The position numbers and the translations under genes are program-made. The notes below the pieces were generated by a model, which worked only from the letters and a program-made list of their open reading frames with translations, had not been told where the DNA came from and did no database searches. 5,889 bases of DNA from Gemmatimonas phototrophica. GTDB lineage: Bacteria; Gemmatimonadota; Gemmatimonadetes; Gemmatimonadales; Gemmatimonadaceae. The stretch is from assembly GCA_945870175.1 (NCBI GenBank), contig CAMBRJ010000204.1:1-5889 (forward strand), in the 5' to 3' direction. Positions 5,334 to 5,889 of the stretch are shown in pieces. Every line of letters begins with the position of its first letter. Positions within the stretch are counted from its first letter, which is position 1.

Positions 5334-5889
5334 CCTGAAGCGGCGCGTATTCGGCGCCGGTGAGAAGTGCTACACTGCGGGCCCGGAGGGCATCGGCCAC
5401 CGCGAACGGAACCTGCGTGCCGGCCTCGAGCGCATCGAGTCGTTCGTCTATCCACGCGAGGGTGTCCTGATCCTGCCACAAGCGTCGACGGAGCTGCTGC
5501 TCCACCACTTCCATCACCCGCTCACGCAGGCGAGCCCGTCGCCGCGAGCGAAGCTCACCGCTGCTCTCAAGATAGCGCACGTGGCGATCGAGGGCGTCGA
5601 GCACCTCGTCGACACCCTCATTATGGGCGGCGATCACCCGCAGCACCGGCGGCGTCCACTGCGCGGCCTGCTCCTCGCGGGCCGCGGCACGGGCGGCGCG
5701 CGCCGGATTCATGGCGTCCCGAAGGGCATCACGGTCCGGCACGTTCCGAAGATCTACGCCATGGTGAGCAGGAACGTTCTGCATCGCGGCGCCGGCGCGC
5801 AGCCCGAGCATGAGTTCGATGTCATTGCGCAGGCGGTCAGCGCCGGGACGGTCCGCCTTGTTCACGGCAAAGACGTCGGCGATCTCCAT
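5326..5889 (-). CDS. meaB: MeaB/ArgK-family GTPase chaperone of the acyl-CoA mutase, C-terminal part
   Basis: The visible 187 residues are the C-terminal part of a G3E P-loop GTPase of the MeaB/ArgK (MMAA) group. These proteins gate adenosylcobalamin loading into methylmalonyl- and isobutyryl-CoA mutases and protect them from inactivation, using GTP hydrolysis. The fragment begins in the strand before the guanine-recognition motif: VFAVNKADRPGADRL (visible residues 6-20) contains NKAD. WTPPVLRVIAAHNEGVDEVLDAL (78-100) is the usual following strand and helix, and the tail is the charged helical dimerisation arm (113-152) ending PLQDG. The Walker A and switch regions lie beyond the right edge, so the Met at 5889 is internal, not the start. 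About 43 residues (33-75) separate the NKAD helix from WTPPVL, which seems longer than in M. extorquens MeaB. The gene overlaps the mutase large-subunit start, which strongly supports a chaperone role for that enzyme. Confidence 0.88.
   Translation of the reverse strand: MEIADVFAVNKADRPGADRLRNDIELMLGLRAGAAMQNVPAHHGVDLRNVPDRDALRDAMNPARAARAAAREEQAAQWTPPVLRVIAAHNEGVDEVLDALDRHVRYLESSGELRSRRRARLRERVMEVVEQQLRRRLWQDQDTLAWIDERLDALEAGTQVPFAVADALRARSVALLTGAEYAPLQDG

Noticed and set aside
1..5889. Global recoding of TAG as a sense codon
   Set aside because: The mutase large subunit ends at TAG right after the YREPVFF tail, where the family normally stops, so TAG still acts as a stop in this genome.
1..5889. 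CRISPR arrays, tRNA or rRNA genes, insertion sequences, cobalamin riboswitch
   Set aside because: No regularly spaced repeats, RNA-gene-like segments or transposase frames were seen. Neither intergenic gap is long enough, or has a recognisable B12-box, for a cobalamin riboswitch.

Overview
The window is GC-rich bacterial DNA packed with genes, with only two gaps longer than 70 bases. It carries part of an acyl-CoA catabolism cluster, almost all on the minus strand. The protein sequences look like those of a soil or freshwater bacterium with a large metabolic genome. My best guess is Gemmatimonadota, but this is an impression from the proteins and gene order and was not tested.

Reading the minus strand from right to left, the order is: (1) the C-terminal part of a MeaB/ArgK-type GTPase chaperone (5326-5889, running off the right edge); (2) the large catalytic subunit of a B12-dependent acyl-CoA mutase (3627-5333), overlapping the GTPase gene by 8 bases; (3) on the opposite strand, a stand-alone BLUF blue-light receptor (3183-3620); (4) a class I SAM-dependent methyltransferase (2325-3080), divergent from the BLUF gene; (5) the small B12-binding mutase subunit (1835-2248); (6) a carboxyltransferase (beta) subunit of a biotin-dependent acyl-CoA carboxylase (204-1838), overlapping the small subunit gene by GTGA; (7) the start of an AtuA-family (DUF1446) gene (1-204), overlapping the carboxylase stop as TGATG. 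The last gene has an in-frame amber codon at 64-66, after which the family-like reading frame continues to the window edge.

As a unit, the mutase (large subunit, B12-binding subunit, G-protein chaperone) and the carboxylase would process short branched acyl-CoA esters. A default annotation would read this as propionyl-CoA -> methylmalonyl-CoA -> succinyl-CoA. Two details argue against accepting that without question. The mutase has Phe97 and Gln215 where methylmalonyl-CoA mutase has Tyr and Arg, which is the isobutyryl-CoA mutase signature. The carboxylase resembles methylcrotonyl/geranyl-CoA carboxylase beta subunits more than PccB, and it is coupled to an AtuA-type gene. Valine/leucine or isoprenoid-type acyl-CoA breakdown is therefore a serious alternative.

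The two mutase subunits are separated by a light-receptor gene of opposite orientation and a methyltransferase gene. The 102-base divergent gap (3081-3182) and the 76-base gap (2249-2324) are the only places with room for control signals. Both hold a similar GTCGG...CCGAC inverted repeat. I saw no rRNA, tRNA, CRISPR array, insertion sequence or origin.
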